DNA of 64,000 bases from Edaphochlamys debaryana (GCA_016858145.1 JAEHOE010000138.1:1-64000); one strand, 5' to 3'. Numbered from the stretch's first letter, positions 19,327 to 31,410 are shown. The notes: generated from the letters alone by a model not told the origin. A program made the numbers and translations.

Positions 19327-20239
19327 GGCGGCGGCGGGGTGTACGCGCTGGCATTGCCGATGTTGGCGTGCGGAGGGCCGGGAGACGGCAGTTGGGTGGG
19401 CAGGGGGGCAGGATCACAGGACCAAGGGCAATGGAAGTAACTACTGGCGCAAGGCCCGCCTCGTTGGCCGGCACGGAGGCCGGATCACGAGAGCACCAGG
19501 GTGCATTCCTAGGGAGTATGCGGGGGTATTACGGTCTCGTTGGCAGTTGTACCGATAGAAGCCGACGCCGTCTGAAACCTGACCACAGCTGGCAGCCCGA
19601 GAGGGGAGGGTAACCTGGACTGGGCGCCTGGCATTGCCCCAGGGTTGTAGGCGTTGAACGCTGAGGCCCAGACATGGGCTTGAAGGCGCTGCGGTCGTGG
19701 GGCCGTAGCCCATGGCCGGGCAGGGGCCAAACGGGGCGGTGGTGTTGCGGTGGTGTCGTCCCAGCGCCGTGTATGTGGTGCAAGAAACGGAGCCTTGCGG
19801 GACCTCAAGTGCTACACGGGGGCTATACATTCAACTCTGCCCACGCAGGCCAGCCGACTCCTCATGAGCTCGTTCCCCGTGGGCCCCCGCAGCTTCCCCC
19901 CCGCTGCCGACCATTGGCCACCGAGACCACCAGACCAAGAGACAGCCAGCCCCTACAACCACACAGCCCGTATACAGTCATCCTGCGCGTAATGAGTCCT
20001 GATGAAGAAGCGCCTGCCTATGCAATGCCCGCGTGCCATGACCTGATCCTCATCGCTACATAACAACCTGTTGGCACCCTCACAGACCGCTATTTCACAG
20101 CTGCCCAAGTGCCTGTGCATACATACATGCTTACTCGATGCGCCTGCCCGCGTCTCCCAACCACCCTCTTCCCGAGCAGCTCATGCATGCGTCGCGTGCG
20201 CCCTTTCTCCACCCAGCCCCTGACGGGCAGCGCTTGCCT
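19327..20239. other. Convergent intergenic region
   Basis: It lies between copy 3 (+) and the next gene (-) and must hold both 3' UTRs. No coding potential, TGTAA signal or repeat was recognised. Confidence 0.4.
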
Positions 20240-23200
20240 TCAACCCGCCCGTCCGCCGCCCGCCCCAGCCGCCAGCGCCTTGAGCGGCAGCGACCCCACG
20301 CTCGTGTCCAGGGGCGGAATCGACAACACCGCCGGCCCCGCGGCCGTGGGCGTGGGCCCCCCTCCTCCCACGCCCCCGGTGCCTGCTCCCCACGTGAACA
20401 GCCCGCTGCCGCTCGTGCTGAGCCGGCCGCTGGCGCTGTGCCGCGGGTTGATGGCGGGGAGCGTGAGCGAGGGCCGCTCGGCGCCAAGGGAGGGCGGAGA
20501 GCAGCTGGTGCGAACGGGACCCGAAGCCGCAGGGCCCGCCGGTGTTGATACATGTCCAGGGGCGGCTGCGGGGGCAGGCGCGGCACCGTCGGGGCCGTAG
20601 CTGGCCGAGAAGGGGTTGGGCTGCGGGGCCACCAGAGAGTACGGGAAAGGGATAAGGCGTTGAGGGTTGAGGGTGATCTTGCAAGGCAAAGCCGGAGGGA
20701 CGGCATTCAGCCTTCCTACCCAGCGCCCTTCCCAAGGCCCTTCATCCTGGTTACGTCGGTCGGAGTCGGCCCTACTGAGGGGCCCTTCCCCTTCAAACCT
20801 GACCTCGCCTCCCAACCCCTGTCCTGCCCCGTTGCCCCGCCCCTACGCCCCGCCACTCACCAGCGAATCCTCGTCCAGGCTCGCCCCCACGCCGCCACCG
20901 CCGTCCGCACCGCCGCCGCTGTAACGCGTGTTGTGGTGCGCCTCGGGCCCCCGCACCCGCGCCCACATGCTCCCCACCACCGCCAGACCCTCCAGCGGCA
21001 CCCCAAGGTCCGTGGCGCGTGCCGCCAGGCCGCCCACGCCGTAGCCGCTGTCGCTGATGGCACGCGGCCGCTGGCGGCTGGCGGCGGCGGCGGCGGCGGA
21101 GCTGGCGCCGGAAGACGAGGAGCCGTTGCAGGCCGCCACGTGGCGCTGCGCCGCCGCCGCCAGGTTCTCCAGGTAGCCGCCGCCGCCGCTGTGGCTGTGG
21201 CCGTTGCTGTTGAACGAGCCGGCGGCGGCGGCGGCGGCAGCGGCGGTGGCGGCGGCGCGGGAGGCGAGGTAGCCGGATTTGTCACGTGGGGAAGTCACGT
21301 GGGAGCCCGAGCCGGAGGTGGCGGGCCGCCAGGCGCCAGTGTCGCTCTGGCGGCCGCGACGGGACGAGCCAGCGGCGGCGGCGCCGCCAGGTCCGCCGGG
21401 GGCGGTGCTGGGCACGCGCGGCGGCGGCAGGTGCAGCGGCGGCGGCCGGGGCTGTCGGGTGCTGCTGCCGGCGCTGCTCGCGCGCGCGGCGATCTGCAGC
21501 CGCATGTCCCGGTCTGGCGCCCACAGGCCGTCGCCGTCGGCCGCCGGCCCCGCCGCCGGGCCTGCTGCCGCCGCCGCCAGCCCGTTTGCTCCCGCGCTGG
21601 CGGCCGCTCCGACGGCGGCGGGGTCGCCCGAGATGGAACGGCGCGGCGGCGAGAGCGCGTGTGGGGCCGCCGCCGCCGCCACGGCGGCGCCAAGGGACAC
21701 GCCGTTGCAGCTGATGGACGGGCGGAGCAGGTTCCGATCGCCACCAGATCCAGATCCAGATCCGACCAGCTTTGGCGTGTCGTCCTGGGATTCCGACAGC
21801 GCGCCCAGCGGCGACGTGCGCAGCCCCGGCGGCGCTCGGAACCTAAGCGGCTCCGTCGCGAGCCGTTGCCGTACGCTGCTCTCCGCCGTACACGGCAGCG
21901 GCATGGTGCTCGGCATGGGTGCCGATCCAGATCCAGATCCAGATTTGGATGCGGACGGATCGACTGCCGTACTGTCGTACGCGTGCTCCACCGCAACCCG
22001 CTCGCGAGCGAGGTTGGCCTGCTGGTGTTGCTGCCGGAGCGCGATTGTGCGGACGGTCAGCTCTGCGCTCGCCGGCCACGCCACGCCCACGCCCACAGCC
22101 CCGCCTGCCCCCGCCTCAGCCCCTGCGCTTACCCCTGCACTTGCTCCTCCGTCCGCTGCGGTCCCCGCCAGCCCTGCCGCTTTGCCCGCGGCGGCTTCGC
22201 GCAAGCCCGCGGCCCCGAAAGCGCCGAAGCCACGCACGTCGCCGCCGCCGACCCCGCCCTCGAGCGACTCGGCGACGGCACCCGCGGCCGACAGGTGCCC
22301 AACGGGACCGCTCAGCGGCGCCGGTGGGCCGCTGCGGGTGGGCGGCAGCGGCGGCGGGCTGGGCTGCAGCATGGGTACGCCGTTGGAGGAGGGCCGCTTC
22401 AGGAGCGGGTCGGGCCGGGGCGAGCGCTGCATGAGCGGCGGGCTGGAGGGCACGTGGGGCGCGAGGTGGCCGGGCAGCGGCGGCACGACCGCCGGCGGCG
22501 CCGTCGGCGGCGGCGGCGGCTTGGGAGCGACGGCGGCCGCCGCCGACGCGACGGCGGCGCTGGGCAACGGCGCGAGGCTCTGGCGGCCCGTCGGCGACGA
22601 TGCGGCGGGGACAGGGCCCGAGGCGGAGCTGTCTGACGCCGCTGCCAACGGCGGCGGCGGCGGAGCCCTGGCGGAGGGCGGGTGCGATGAACCCGACGAC
22701 GGCAGCTGCGGCGGCGGCAGGAGGTCCACCAGGGCTGAGGAGCCGCCCCGCATCGGCAGCGCCGACGCCGGGCCTGAGCCGCCGCCAGGCACGTTGAGGT
22801 GCATCTGGGAGGGCTGCGGCGACGGCGGCGCGGTGTGGTGCGTGCTGCCGCCGCCGCCAGAGTGCCCCTGCCCCTGGTACTTGCTGACCTCCGCCGCCGC
22901 CGCAAACAGCAGCCGCTGCGACCCCACAGCGGAATCCATTGTGGCGCCAGACATGGAGAGACGGCGGAGCGAGGCGTTGAGTCCCTCCAGGCCCGCCGCC
23001 GCCGACACCGCCGCCGGCAGCGGGCTCGGGCCCTGCGGTGGCGCCACCGTGGCGTGCTGCGCGTGCTGCGTGTGCACCTCGCTGTGCGGCGGCGACGACG
23101 ACGCGCCGTGCTGCGTGCCACCGCCGCCGCCGCCGCCGGCGGACTGGTGGTGGTGCAGCGAGCCCATCAGCTCCGCCGCCGCCGCCATGACTAAGCGCTG

Positions 23201-24628
23201 CGCGCCCGCCACCGTCGCGATGTCGGGCGGGCGCTCGGCGCCCGACATGCTGAGCCGCCGCAGCGACGCGTTGAGGCCCTCCAGCGCCGACGCGTGGCTC
23301 ACGGGCGAGGGCACCTGGGCGGCACCCGGCTGCGACCCCGGCCCCGACCCCGCCGGGCCCGGCACCTGGGTCGATGAACCCGAGGCGGACTGCGACCCCG
23401 GGGACGAGGGCAGGGGCGCGAAGTGGACCGAGGGCGGCGGCAGCGCGAGTGACAGCGCCTGGGCGGGGCTCTGGCCCGACCCCGTGCCCTGGGCCTGGGC
23501 CTGGGCCTGGGCCTGGGCCTGAGGGGCCGTGAAGGACATGCTGAGGCCCCCGCCCCGCTCCGGCCCTCCCAGCGTGGCGTTGTGGTGCGTGGACGCCAGC
23601 GTGTTCGACAGCTCGTGGGCCGCCGCCATGACTAAGCTCTTGGAGCCGCCGCTGGGCGTGGGCCCGTCGCCCGCGGCGCTGCCCGTCATGCTGAGCCGCC
23701 GCCGCGGCGGGCCGTGGCCGTCGGGCCCGCCCAGCGCCGTCGCCGCGAGCACCACCGCCGCCGCCGACGTGAAGCCCCCCTGGCCCTGCAGGTGCGCCAC
23801 GTCGGACTGCCGACGCTCCACCGCGCCTGCGACCGAGCCAGCGTGCGCCGACTTGAGGATCGAACGAGGCGCTACGACCCCGCCGCCGGCCGAGTTCGGA
23901 GCTGACGCTGGGCCCGAGCTGGGCCCGGTGCTGGAACCGGGCAAGGGGCCCACGGGGGGCAGCTGCCGGGCCCCCAGGGGCCCGCTGCTGCCCACGGGCG
24001 AGCCCGGCGAGGCGGGGCTGGGCGGGCCCTGGCCTATGCTCGTCCGCCAGGGCACGGCCTCGCCGGAAAAGGAGGTGGAGGGCTGGGCGTCGAGGAAGAG
24101 CGCGGGCGAGGGTGAGCCTTGGGTGAAGGAGCGGGTGCCAGAGGGAACCATGAGCGGGGCCGGGTGGAGGGCCGCGAGACGCGTGTTGGGCGGGGGCCAG
24201 GCGCCGGAGGGCGAGGGCGGCGAGGCCGAGTAGGCTATGGCTTGGGAGGCGTTGGGGGAGATGGGCGCGACGGGGGCCAGGGGCGAGGGGCCGGCAACGC
24301 GGGAGAGGCGGGAGGGCGAGGCGGTGGGGGAGGAGCCGCCGGACGGGAGGAAGGTCAGCGCTGGCCCGACGGAGGGCACGGCGATGAGGGGGTGCGGCAA
24401 GCCGCCTGCGCCCGTGACGGGAGCGCTGTTGGCGGCTCCGGACGGTCCCGGGCCGTTCGCAGCACCGCTGCCGGAAAGGTGGTGGCCCGGGGATGAGGCC
24501 CTCGCCACACCGCTACCGCCACCGCCAGCGCCGCTCGCGGAGGCGTTGCCGGGGCCGGCCGCGCTGCCGCTGGGGACAGGCCCACCGCCCGGGAACCGCG
24601 AGGTGGGCAGCGGTGCGGATAGCCCCAT
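20240..24628 (-). CDS. Large disordered protein with repeated RRLSM(S/T)G modules
   Basis: Exons 24628-20861 and 20620-20240 (TGA 20242-20240), intron GTGAGT...CCGCAG of 240 nt, phase 0; about 1382 aa. ATG 24628 is the first ATG in this frame; an out-of-frame ATG lies about 15 nt upstream and a possible acceptor near 24690, so a 5'UTR intron is likely. The protein is Ser/Gly/Ala/Pro-rich and looks disordered. Three spaced modules near residues 309, 457 and 555 read RRLSM(T/S)G followed by about 15-25 residues and a (S/Q)(K/R)(S/L)L(V/L)(M/F)AAA(A/H)E(L/V) helix; two are preceded by GLNASL. RRxS is the consensus of basophilic kinases (PKA/CDPK class), so phospho-regulated docking is a reasonable inference. 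SG and QA dipeptide runs and a short ELTVRTIALRQQHQQANLAR helix (about residue 855) also occur. No enzyme domain is recognised. Confidence 0.7.
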
Positions 24629-26055
24629 GACAGGGTTGGCGCCATCCTCTGTGAGGCTGCGTCGTGAGGTGCCGCGCCTGGGGAGGAGCAGCGAAAGGGG
24701 GATGGCGCAGGCGGGTCAGGGCACCAATTGCTATGCTCGCTGCCGACACAAGCTGCTGCGCCGTCAAGTAGGTGTGGCAGCGTGCACAACGAGCTGCACG
24801 TCCCGGACAGCCGCTTCGTGCTCCCCGCGCTCACCTCAAGTGCAGCCCCTCCGCCTCCACAGCACCAGTACGCTCGCCTACTGCCTGTAGCACAGAGCAA
24901 GCAAGGAGCAAGAGGAACGCCGTGTGAGCCAGCTCGCCCGGACGGAGCTGCTCAAGGGCACGCTCCAGACGCCCCAAGACGCTCAAAGAAGCTCACCCGT
25001 ATACTCTTGAGTAAGGAAGCAGCACTCCCTTCATCGCCTGGCACAGAAGCCGCGGCCATGGCACCTCCAGCTTCTCACCAGACGAGCGGCACCTACCCAG
25101 CCACGCAAGAATTTGCCATGCTGTGTGCTGTAATTGACAGAACTGGAGTGAGAAAGCTACAGAGCAGCGTGGTGTTGCGAGGGTTGCGCGCAACGAGCCG
25201 CGGCGCGTATACGGGTTGTTTCTAGGGGCGGTCTGGGACCAAGTATATGCTTGTTCGAGGTATTGCTGGCTCGGCGCCTGCGGCGACGTCGAGAGAGCCC
25301 AGCGGTTGCTCCCGGCATCTCAGGCGGTTGCCCCGTTCCACCCCGTTGCCAGGGCTCGTCGCCCCGTCAAGCTCGTGTCATTGCCGGCAAGCTGTCGCAC
25401 GCACTTTGGGGGTACTTGAGCGCGCGAGCGCCTCGCCCCGGCCCGCGGGTCTGCAGGCGCCGTGCCACCTGCTGCACCGCCACGCCGCCTCTTCGCCCGC
25501 GCCCCCCGTCACCCCCGTCACTCCTACGGCCGCCCATTGCCCCTTCGGCCTATAGATGCGGGCATTCTCTCTAGGCATTGCTATCTAGCCAAAGTCGACA
25601 TTTGCGCTCTACCACACCGCAGACTGCAGCCACAAGCACATCGGCCAAGCCCCACCCGCAAGCCCCACCCTCCCAGGTGCGCAACTCCGCGCCCCGCACC
25701 TCTCATCGCCTCCGCCACGGCCCCAGCACAGCCTCGCAGCCTGCCTCCTAGCCTGCCTGAAACGGTGCTTCTCTACATCGCGTCATCTCCCCCGGCAATC
25801 CAGTGACCCTGCGCGCCGTGCCCCCCTGCAACCCTCACGCGCGCCCCGCCTCTGCTCCCCCGCGGCCCCCTGCCCCCGCCGCGCCCCCTGCACGCTCGCT
25901 TCCTCTGCCTGCCCCTTACCTCTTCATCCCCCACCCCTTACACCTCCTGCCCCACTGCATGGCTCCCAAGGCCCCACACACAATCGCCCCCTCCCACCCC
26001 TCCCACCCCTCCCACCCCCAATCCCCCAGGCTTTCCCCCAAGGCCCTCTGCCAGC
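24629..26055. other. Divergent intergenic region
   Basis: Between the start of the - strand gene and the small + strand gene at 26056. A possible untranslated first exon of the - strand gene may end near 24834 (CTTGAG|GTGAGC). From about 25600 to 26055 the + strand is strongly pyrimidine-rich (CCCA and CCT runs). No gene is supported. Confidence 0.35.
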
Positions 26056-26699
26056 ATGACCGGCTCCGGCAACACCTCCCCCGAGGAGCGGGATCAGGCC
26101 GCGCAGGAGCTGTACGGCAAGAACTTCGAGGAGTGCGACAGCATGGAGCGGATCAAGGTGGGGGCGTTGGGGGTGAGGGGAGTGAGGGGCGACGGGGTAG
26201 AGGGTTAAGAACAGGAGTGTTAGGCAAGCGAGTGCACAAGGGCACGGGGGCAGGGGGTTGCCCGAAGAGACGGGGATGGCATGATGGGCTTCAGAGATGT
26301 AGGCTGAGTGAGGGGTGTGACAGCAAGGGCCGCATTGAGGGGTCGGGTTTGGGGTTTGGGGCTGGTGGAGGGCTGGGTGGGTGGGTGCAGGTTGAGGGAC
26401 ACGACGCTCGGGAGGGAGAGATGGGTGAAGGGTGGTGAGGGGGATGACTGCGGGGGGAGCATGCGGGGGAGCACTCGGAGGAGAATGTAGACGTGCTGAC
26501 GGGGTACTAAAGCAGCTGCTAAGCTCGCGTACAGTGCTCTGTTCTTCCTCCCTCTCCCCTCGATGCACATCTCCCCCCCCCCTCCGTCCGTCCTCTCCCC
26601 CCCATTCAGGTGGGTGGTCACATCGGTGGCTCCCGCAACAAGCCGCACGGCAGCGGCGAGGGCGAGAGCGGCGAGACCAAGAAGGAGGAGCAGGAGTAG
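26056..26699 (+). CDS. Small hydrophilic protein, 63 aa (possibly LEA/stress-type)
   Basis: Two exons, 26056-26157 and 26610-26699, intron GTGGGG...CATTCAG, phase 0. The product starts MTGSGNTSPEERDQAAQELY, continues GKNFEECDSMERIK, and exon 2 gives VGGHIGGSRNKPHGSGEG and a Lys/Glu-rich tail. It is highly charged, Gly-rich and without hydrophobic segments, with a KVGG-x-IGG motif reminiscent of small hydrophilic stress (LEA or KGG-type) proteins; that assignment is an inference. The spacing of the start after a C-rich leader and the TGTAA signals at 26816 and 26881 fit a small expressed gene. Confidence 0.7.
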
Positions 26700-26815
26700 G
26701 CAGGGCGTGCGGCATGAAGTTGCGTTGCTGGTGCTGGCACTGATCGGGCAGATGTAGGGGGATTCGTTGAAGGCCACCGGCGGCGGGCAGCGGACTGAAC
26801 GGCGGTGCGGTCGGT

Positions 26816-26820
26816 TGTAA
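26816..26820 (+). promoter_or_regulatory. Polyadenylation signal TGTAA
   Basis: TGTAA 117 nt after the stop of the 63-aa gene; a second TGTAA occurs at 26881-26885. Confidence 0.5.
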
Positions 26821-26885
26821 ATTGTGAAGATATGGGTCTGAACTCTGAAGGCAATAACGTCTCATACGCACGGCAATGTGTGTAA

Positions 26886-27193
26886 AATCTAAGGCTTCCA
26901 GATGTGCGCGTCGTTGAGCTTAGTCGGAGATCAGTGTGCCTACCATGTACCCGCACCGTCAGCAGGGGGAAGACAGCGGAAGATCCGTCGAGGGTTCATG
27001 CCAGCTACATATGTAGCAACTACCATATTCAACCGACAGATGCAACAGACTTGACAACAGCTCAGCCTATGGTGGTCCTGTTCAGCCTCCCAGGTACTGC
27101 ATACTGGGTCGCAGGGGTAAAGCCTGTACGGTGACTCGTTGGCCCCCGCGTTCAGAGGGTTGTTCCCTCTTCCGCGCCTCTGTCCGGGTTGCG
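26886..27193. other. Intergenic, nothing recognised
   Basis: No gene or repeat seen before the minisatellite. Confidence 0.4.
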
Positions 27194-27635
27194 GTCATGC
27201 GCCCTGTTCCGGCAAGGGAGTCATGCGCCCTGTTCCGGCAAGGGAGTCATGCGCCCTGTTCCGGCAAGGGAGTCATGCGCCCTGTTCCGGCAAGGGAGTC
27301 ATGCGCCCTGTTCCAGCAAGGGAGTCATGCGCCCTGTTCCGGCAAGGGAGTCATGCGCCCTGTTCCAGCAAGGGAGTCATGCGCCCTGTTCCGGCATGGG
27401 AGTCATGCGCCCTGTTCCAGCAAGGGAGTCATGCGCCCTGTTCCGGCAAGGGAGTCATGCGCCCTGTTCCAGCAAGGGAGTCATGCGCCCTGTTCCGGCA
27501 AGGGAGTCATGCGCCCTGTTCCAGCAAGGGAGTCATGCGCCCTGTTTCAGCAAGGGAGTCATGCGCCCTGTTCCAGCAAGGGAGTCATGCGCCCTGTTCC
27601 AGCAAGGGAGTCATGCGCCCTGTTCCAGCAAGGGC
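27194..27635 (+). repeat. 26-bp minisatellite, 17 copies
   Basis: The unit starts GTCATGCGCCCTGTTCC and continues GGCAAGGGA; 17 head-to-tail copies, differing mainly by CCGGCA versus CCAGCA, with one GGCATGG and one TTTCAG variant. Because 26 is not a multiple of 3 and no unit frame contains a stop, all three + frames are open throughout and encode the same 26-residue periodic peptide. No flanking gene structure supports translation. Confidence 0.9.
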
Positions 27636-28203
27636 GTGGCTTCTGGTGCCGGGAGGTGCCGTGGCTGGCCGTGGCGGTAGGAGGCAAGGGTGATGCGGGA
27701 TGCGTAGGTCCGGTGGGGAGGCAGGTCAGAGCAGGGAGAGGCAGCTGGCGTGGAGGGCCAGGCTACGTGCCGCGTCAAGACTAGCGTCAAGAACTGAGTC
27801 CCCTTGCGGTGGACAGGTGGTTATACAGCTGCGAACGCTGAATAGAGAAGTGTCACTTCGTCCGTTCAAGGATCCCGGGCATGCGCCGCATGCCCCCCTT
27901 TGTGCGCGCACTCACACTGGCCGTTGGCAGCAAGTTGTCACCAAATACGAAACAGTCTTTCTGGTGAAGGGCCCGGGCCCCGCTTCAGCGCAGGAGTGAT
28001 TCCAGCACTGTGGAAGCCACTTCCTTTAGGGGGTCGGGGGAGGTCCGGGCGGGTACGCAGGGTACGTGCCGCGTCGACTACAGCCTTGGCGAGGGGATTG
28101 CACAGCGGAGGGCTTACTGCGCTGCGCATCGACTACAACGCATCATTTGTCTTCATTCATTAGAGCGTCCTGTATGACCTAGCTCTAGCACTTGCGTCAC
28201 ACC
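27636..28203. other. Intergenic / promoter of the glycosyltransferase-like gene
   Basis: No gene recognised. It contains the presumed promoter and 5' UTR of the gene starting at 28204. Confidence 0.35.
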
Positions 28204-30848
28204 ATGCCACCCTTCCGCCACCCCTCTCGGGCACGTACGTGCCTTGCGTACCTCTTTTGTCTCCACTTGACGTTAGAAGGCTTTTCGCGACCTCAACCAG
28301 TTCGGATGCTAACGCAAACCGATGCGACGCTCATGTTTGTGAGCACACACCTTAGCGGCTCAGCGTGTGACCTGATCAAATCAGGGCTTGCAAATGGATT
28401 TGAGGTGGGACAGAGAGCTTGGAATCAGTACAGCGGAAGAGCGGCGGGGCTGACCTGAGGCATGCCGCACAACGACAGGTCAACATTGTCGGCTGGAGAC
28501 CGAAAGAGTAGGTTGTTGGGCTTCGGGAACTGAAGAAGGAGAGGGGCGCGGTGGGGGAGGGACAAGGCGGGCCCGCACTCGACACACGCACGTGCACCCC
28601 CTTCCCGTCAGGCTCGTTCCCCGCCATGCTCGGACGCAGGGGCAACAGCACTCGTCCAAAGGGGGCTCCTGCTTCACCTCCCCCACCAGCTGTCCTAAGA
28701 GCGGTGTCGCACGAGTTTTGGCTGCGGCTAGCACAGATGGACCCCTCACGCCTGGTGGTGAGTCGCTTCGCAGCGTCGTCAAGCGTGAGCGCTCCCCCCC
28801 TGTCGTGCTTGGCCCGGTCCGTTGCGCACGCTTGTCGCCCGCGCGTCCCACCTTCAACCCCGCACGACATTCCTACCCCTGGCTCCCTGACCTGGACGCC
28901 CTTTCGCCTGTTTCTTTTGCTGCCCAATGCTTGCGCGCATCCCGACACAGGTGGGGGTGGACGGGTGGGATACATTGCTATCCCGCGCGGCAACACCACA
29001 GGAGTTTGCCGCCCGCTTCAGCTACTTCGGAACGGAGTTCCTTTGGAGCTGCGAAATCAACATGTTTCCAAATTTCCAACTGGTGCGCACGAAGCTGGCA
29101 CTGGTCTAGGGTACAGGATGGGCCGCAGGGAGTGTTTGGCCAGAGGTCTGCCTTTCTCACTCGCTGCCCGCTCAGCCGTGGGGCCAAGCTCCCGCTGCTG
29201 CGTCCGCCGTGCTCCGCCGGGCGGATGACAAGCACTATTAGGGACGGTATACGATGCATGATGTTGTGTAGGACCAGGCTGGCTGGATTCGGGATACTGG
29301 GCGGCGGGCCTGCGGCCTGCACCTTGCCCCCTCCCATCTCCTTGCTTGCCCTCTCCTATCCGCAGTTACCTCCCCACGTCAGGCAAAACTATCCCAGCTT
29401 CTGGTGAGCTGTGCCATAGCTGGGCGTGGGTGGGTGGCATGGGTATGCCGGGGTGCTCGTGTCCATCCGTGCCGGCTCGATGTGACTGCGAGGTGCTTGG
29501 GCTTGAACACACATGGTCCCCGTGTGGCGTGCATGGTGCCTTGTCCTTGATTGCTAGCTCGCTTTTCGCGCACCTGTTGTGGCACCCAGCAAGTCCCCCC
29601 CGCTTTTCCCCCAACTGCGTTTGGCGTGCAGGCCCAATGACACGAGCGTGCCGGAGCGGTGGCGGGGAGTGCAGAAGAGAGTGCCTTACCCGTTCTTGAA
29701 CTACGGGGGGTGGGTGGGGACCGCCGGCAGGGCAGCCCTGGTCATGAAGACCATAGCAGGTGGGCGTGCAGGTGAAGGAGATGGATTGTATTCACGGACT
29801 GTGTTCACGGGTCCGCGGCCAAGTGGCTTCCCCTAGCAGGCGCATGCCCTGCCACCTGAGCCACCGGTGCCCCCGACAGGAGCTTTGCGTGCCTCCCTCT
29901 CCCGAACCCGGCTGGCCCCAACTGCCCTGCCTCGGCCCCGCTCATGCAGACATGCTGCAGTGCACGCCGGTGCCACAGCCAAAACCGGAGGAGGGCAAGG
30001 ACCCGCCCATACCCGCCTGCCCATGGCATGACCAGCACGCCGCTCAGCTGGTGCTCGTCTCCGATGTGTGCCGCAGCCCGGGGGATGAGGGCGCGAAGTG
30101 CGCCCTTGATAACTTCGGGGAGGTGTTTTACAGCGGCTTCCCAATGTGCGGGGGACTCAAGCCGCGGATCGATGGTGAGTCCATCTGCAGGACTGTCCGT
30201 CCGGACTGGCATGCGACTTGGGACTCATGTCGCTATGACTGCAGTGTAGTTGGAGGAGCTTGGTTGCGCGCTGTCCACTGGCTGCGTGCCCGGTGCTGCC
30301 TCCCGGTGCAGGTGACTGGTGGAATGCGGACGCCGGCGTGACGCCCCTGACCGTCCATCTCAACGGTATGTTTTGGGCGGGGTTCGCAGCGGTCAACACA
30401 CAAGGAGGTAGCACGGCACGCGCACCTGCCCCATTGGATTCTGCACCCGCTTCCGAGAATCATGTCAGGGGCTTGCCCTCTCGCTGCTCGGCGCCCCTGC
30501 GAAACCCACTCCTGCGTTGCCATCGTGCAGGGATGGCCAAAGGGGGCTGCGCCAAGGCCGGGTTCATCGAGGTAGGCCCGCCGAACGTGCGGCTTGTTCG
30601 CCTGTCTCGTACCCCATTCCCTCCATGTGTCATGTGTCACCCACTTCATGCATCCCCCCTCCACCCACCCCCCGGCCCCCCGGCCCCCCGGTCCTCAGCG
30701 CATGACCTCCAAGCGCACCGCATGGTTCCACCGGGTCAACGTCAGCGCCCAGGCGCCGGTGCTGGTGACACGCGCCTCTTTCCACGGCAACGGCCTGATG
30801 GAGACACACGCGCACTCATTCGGGGAGCTGTGCCCCGACACGAGATGA
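28204..30848 (+). CDS. PLOD-type glycosyltransferase-like protein, about 371 aa, ten exons
   Basis: Predicted exons: 28204-28404, 28479-28507, 28640-28757, 28951-29082, 29366-29403, 29632-29759, 29950-30174, 30312-30365, 30531-30571, 30699-30848; 1116 nt, exactly 372 codons. The spliced product follows the glycosyltransferase domain of procollagen-lysine glycosyltransferases (PLOD3/GT25-like): first strand ATLMFVSTHL; VNIVGW; RLVVGVDGWDTLL, whose D-x-x-D aligns with the metal-binding Asp pair of PLOD3; EFAARFSYFG then SCEINMFPN; PYPFLNYGGWVGTAG (family NSGGFIG); WHDQ; CALDNFGEVFYSGF (family LDxxxxIFQ); and LTVHLNG, whose His matches the third metal ligand (VVHGNG). A hydrophobic N-terminus (CLAYLFCLHLTLEG) suggests a signal anchor, so ER/Golgi action is likely. 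No 2-oxoglutarate hydroxylase domain follows. Exons 2 and 3 are the least certain. The acceptor sugar target is unknown. Confidence 0.72.
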
Positions 30849-31408
30849 GGAGCGGCGTGTTGCAGGGGCAGCCTCCTCTGCCTGCCGGAGCCCTGCCATG
30901 GCTGAGGGCGGTGGGGGATGGCAGGGCGGTGGGGGATGGTCTGGGTATGCGGTGTGCATGCCGCTGGGTTGGTGGGCTCAGGCCGGAGTCGCAGGGGCTT
31001 CGGGGTAAAACCAGAACGAATGAGCATAACGCGCTCTGCTTTACTAAACATAATTACTAAGAATATGCAGCGAAGACCATGAAGGCCACGGTCGTGCCTT
31101 GCCTGTTGGCGTGGGCGGTGGACGGAACCTGGGGGCGGCGTGCTCCTGATGTCCGCACCCAGGGTGGCGGGGGCCTCTGAGGTAGAGAGACCCGGCTGAG
31201 CGGAGTCTGGCCCCTGCGTGCTTGGCTCCGCAAGATCGATGCTGCTCTTTTACTGATTATCCCTATTTTATGTGATTGAGGGCGGGGAAACGTATTGACA
31301 TGTGGCGGCGTGATTGCGCGGCCCCAGTGCTGCCCGGCCTCGCGGGGATTGGGGCTCAGCCCTTTTCCCTTATTCTGATCAATGCTCCTCAGATGTCAGA
31401 TCTGCAAC
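30849..31408. other. Intergenic
   Basis: 3' flank of the glycosyltransferase-like gene, with a short AT-rich patch near 31035-31070. No gene, and no TGTAA recognised. Confidence 0.35.
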
Positions 31409-31410
31409 TA

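Noticed and set aside
20552..23522. Long open frames on the + strand (up to about 750 codons) opposite the disordered-protein gene
   Set aside because: They are GC-rich antisense shadows: composition is Arg/Ala/Gly noise, no start context or introns, while the - strand frame has a clean intron and repeated motifs.
26056..26699. Em-type group 1 LEA identity for the 63-aa protein
   Set aside because: The characteristic Em 20-mer (GGQTRKEQLG type) is absent; only a loose KVGG-x-IGG resemblance remains, so I left it as a small hydrophilic protein.
27194..27635. CRISPR array
   Set aside because: The repeats are contiguous with no unique spacers, and the DNA is eukaryotic nuclear.
27131..27784. 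Three overlapping + strand frames of 160-217 codons
   Set aside because: They exist only because the 26-bp minisatellite has no stop in any frame; no gene structure surrounds them.
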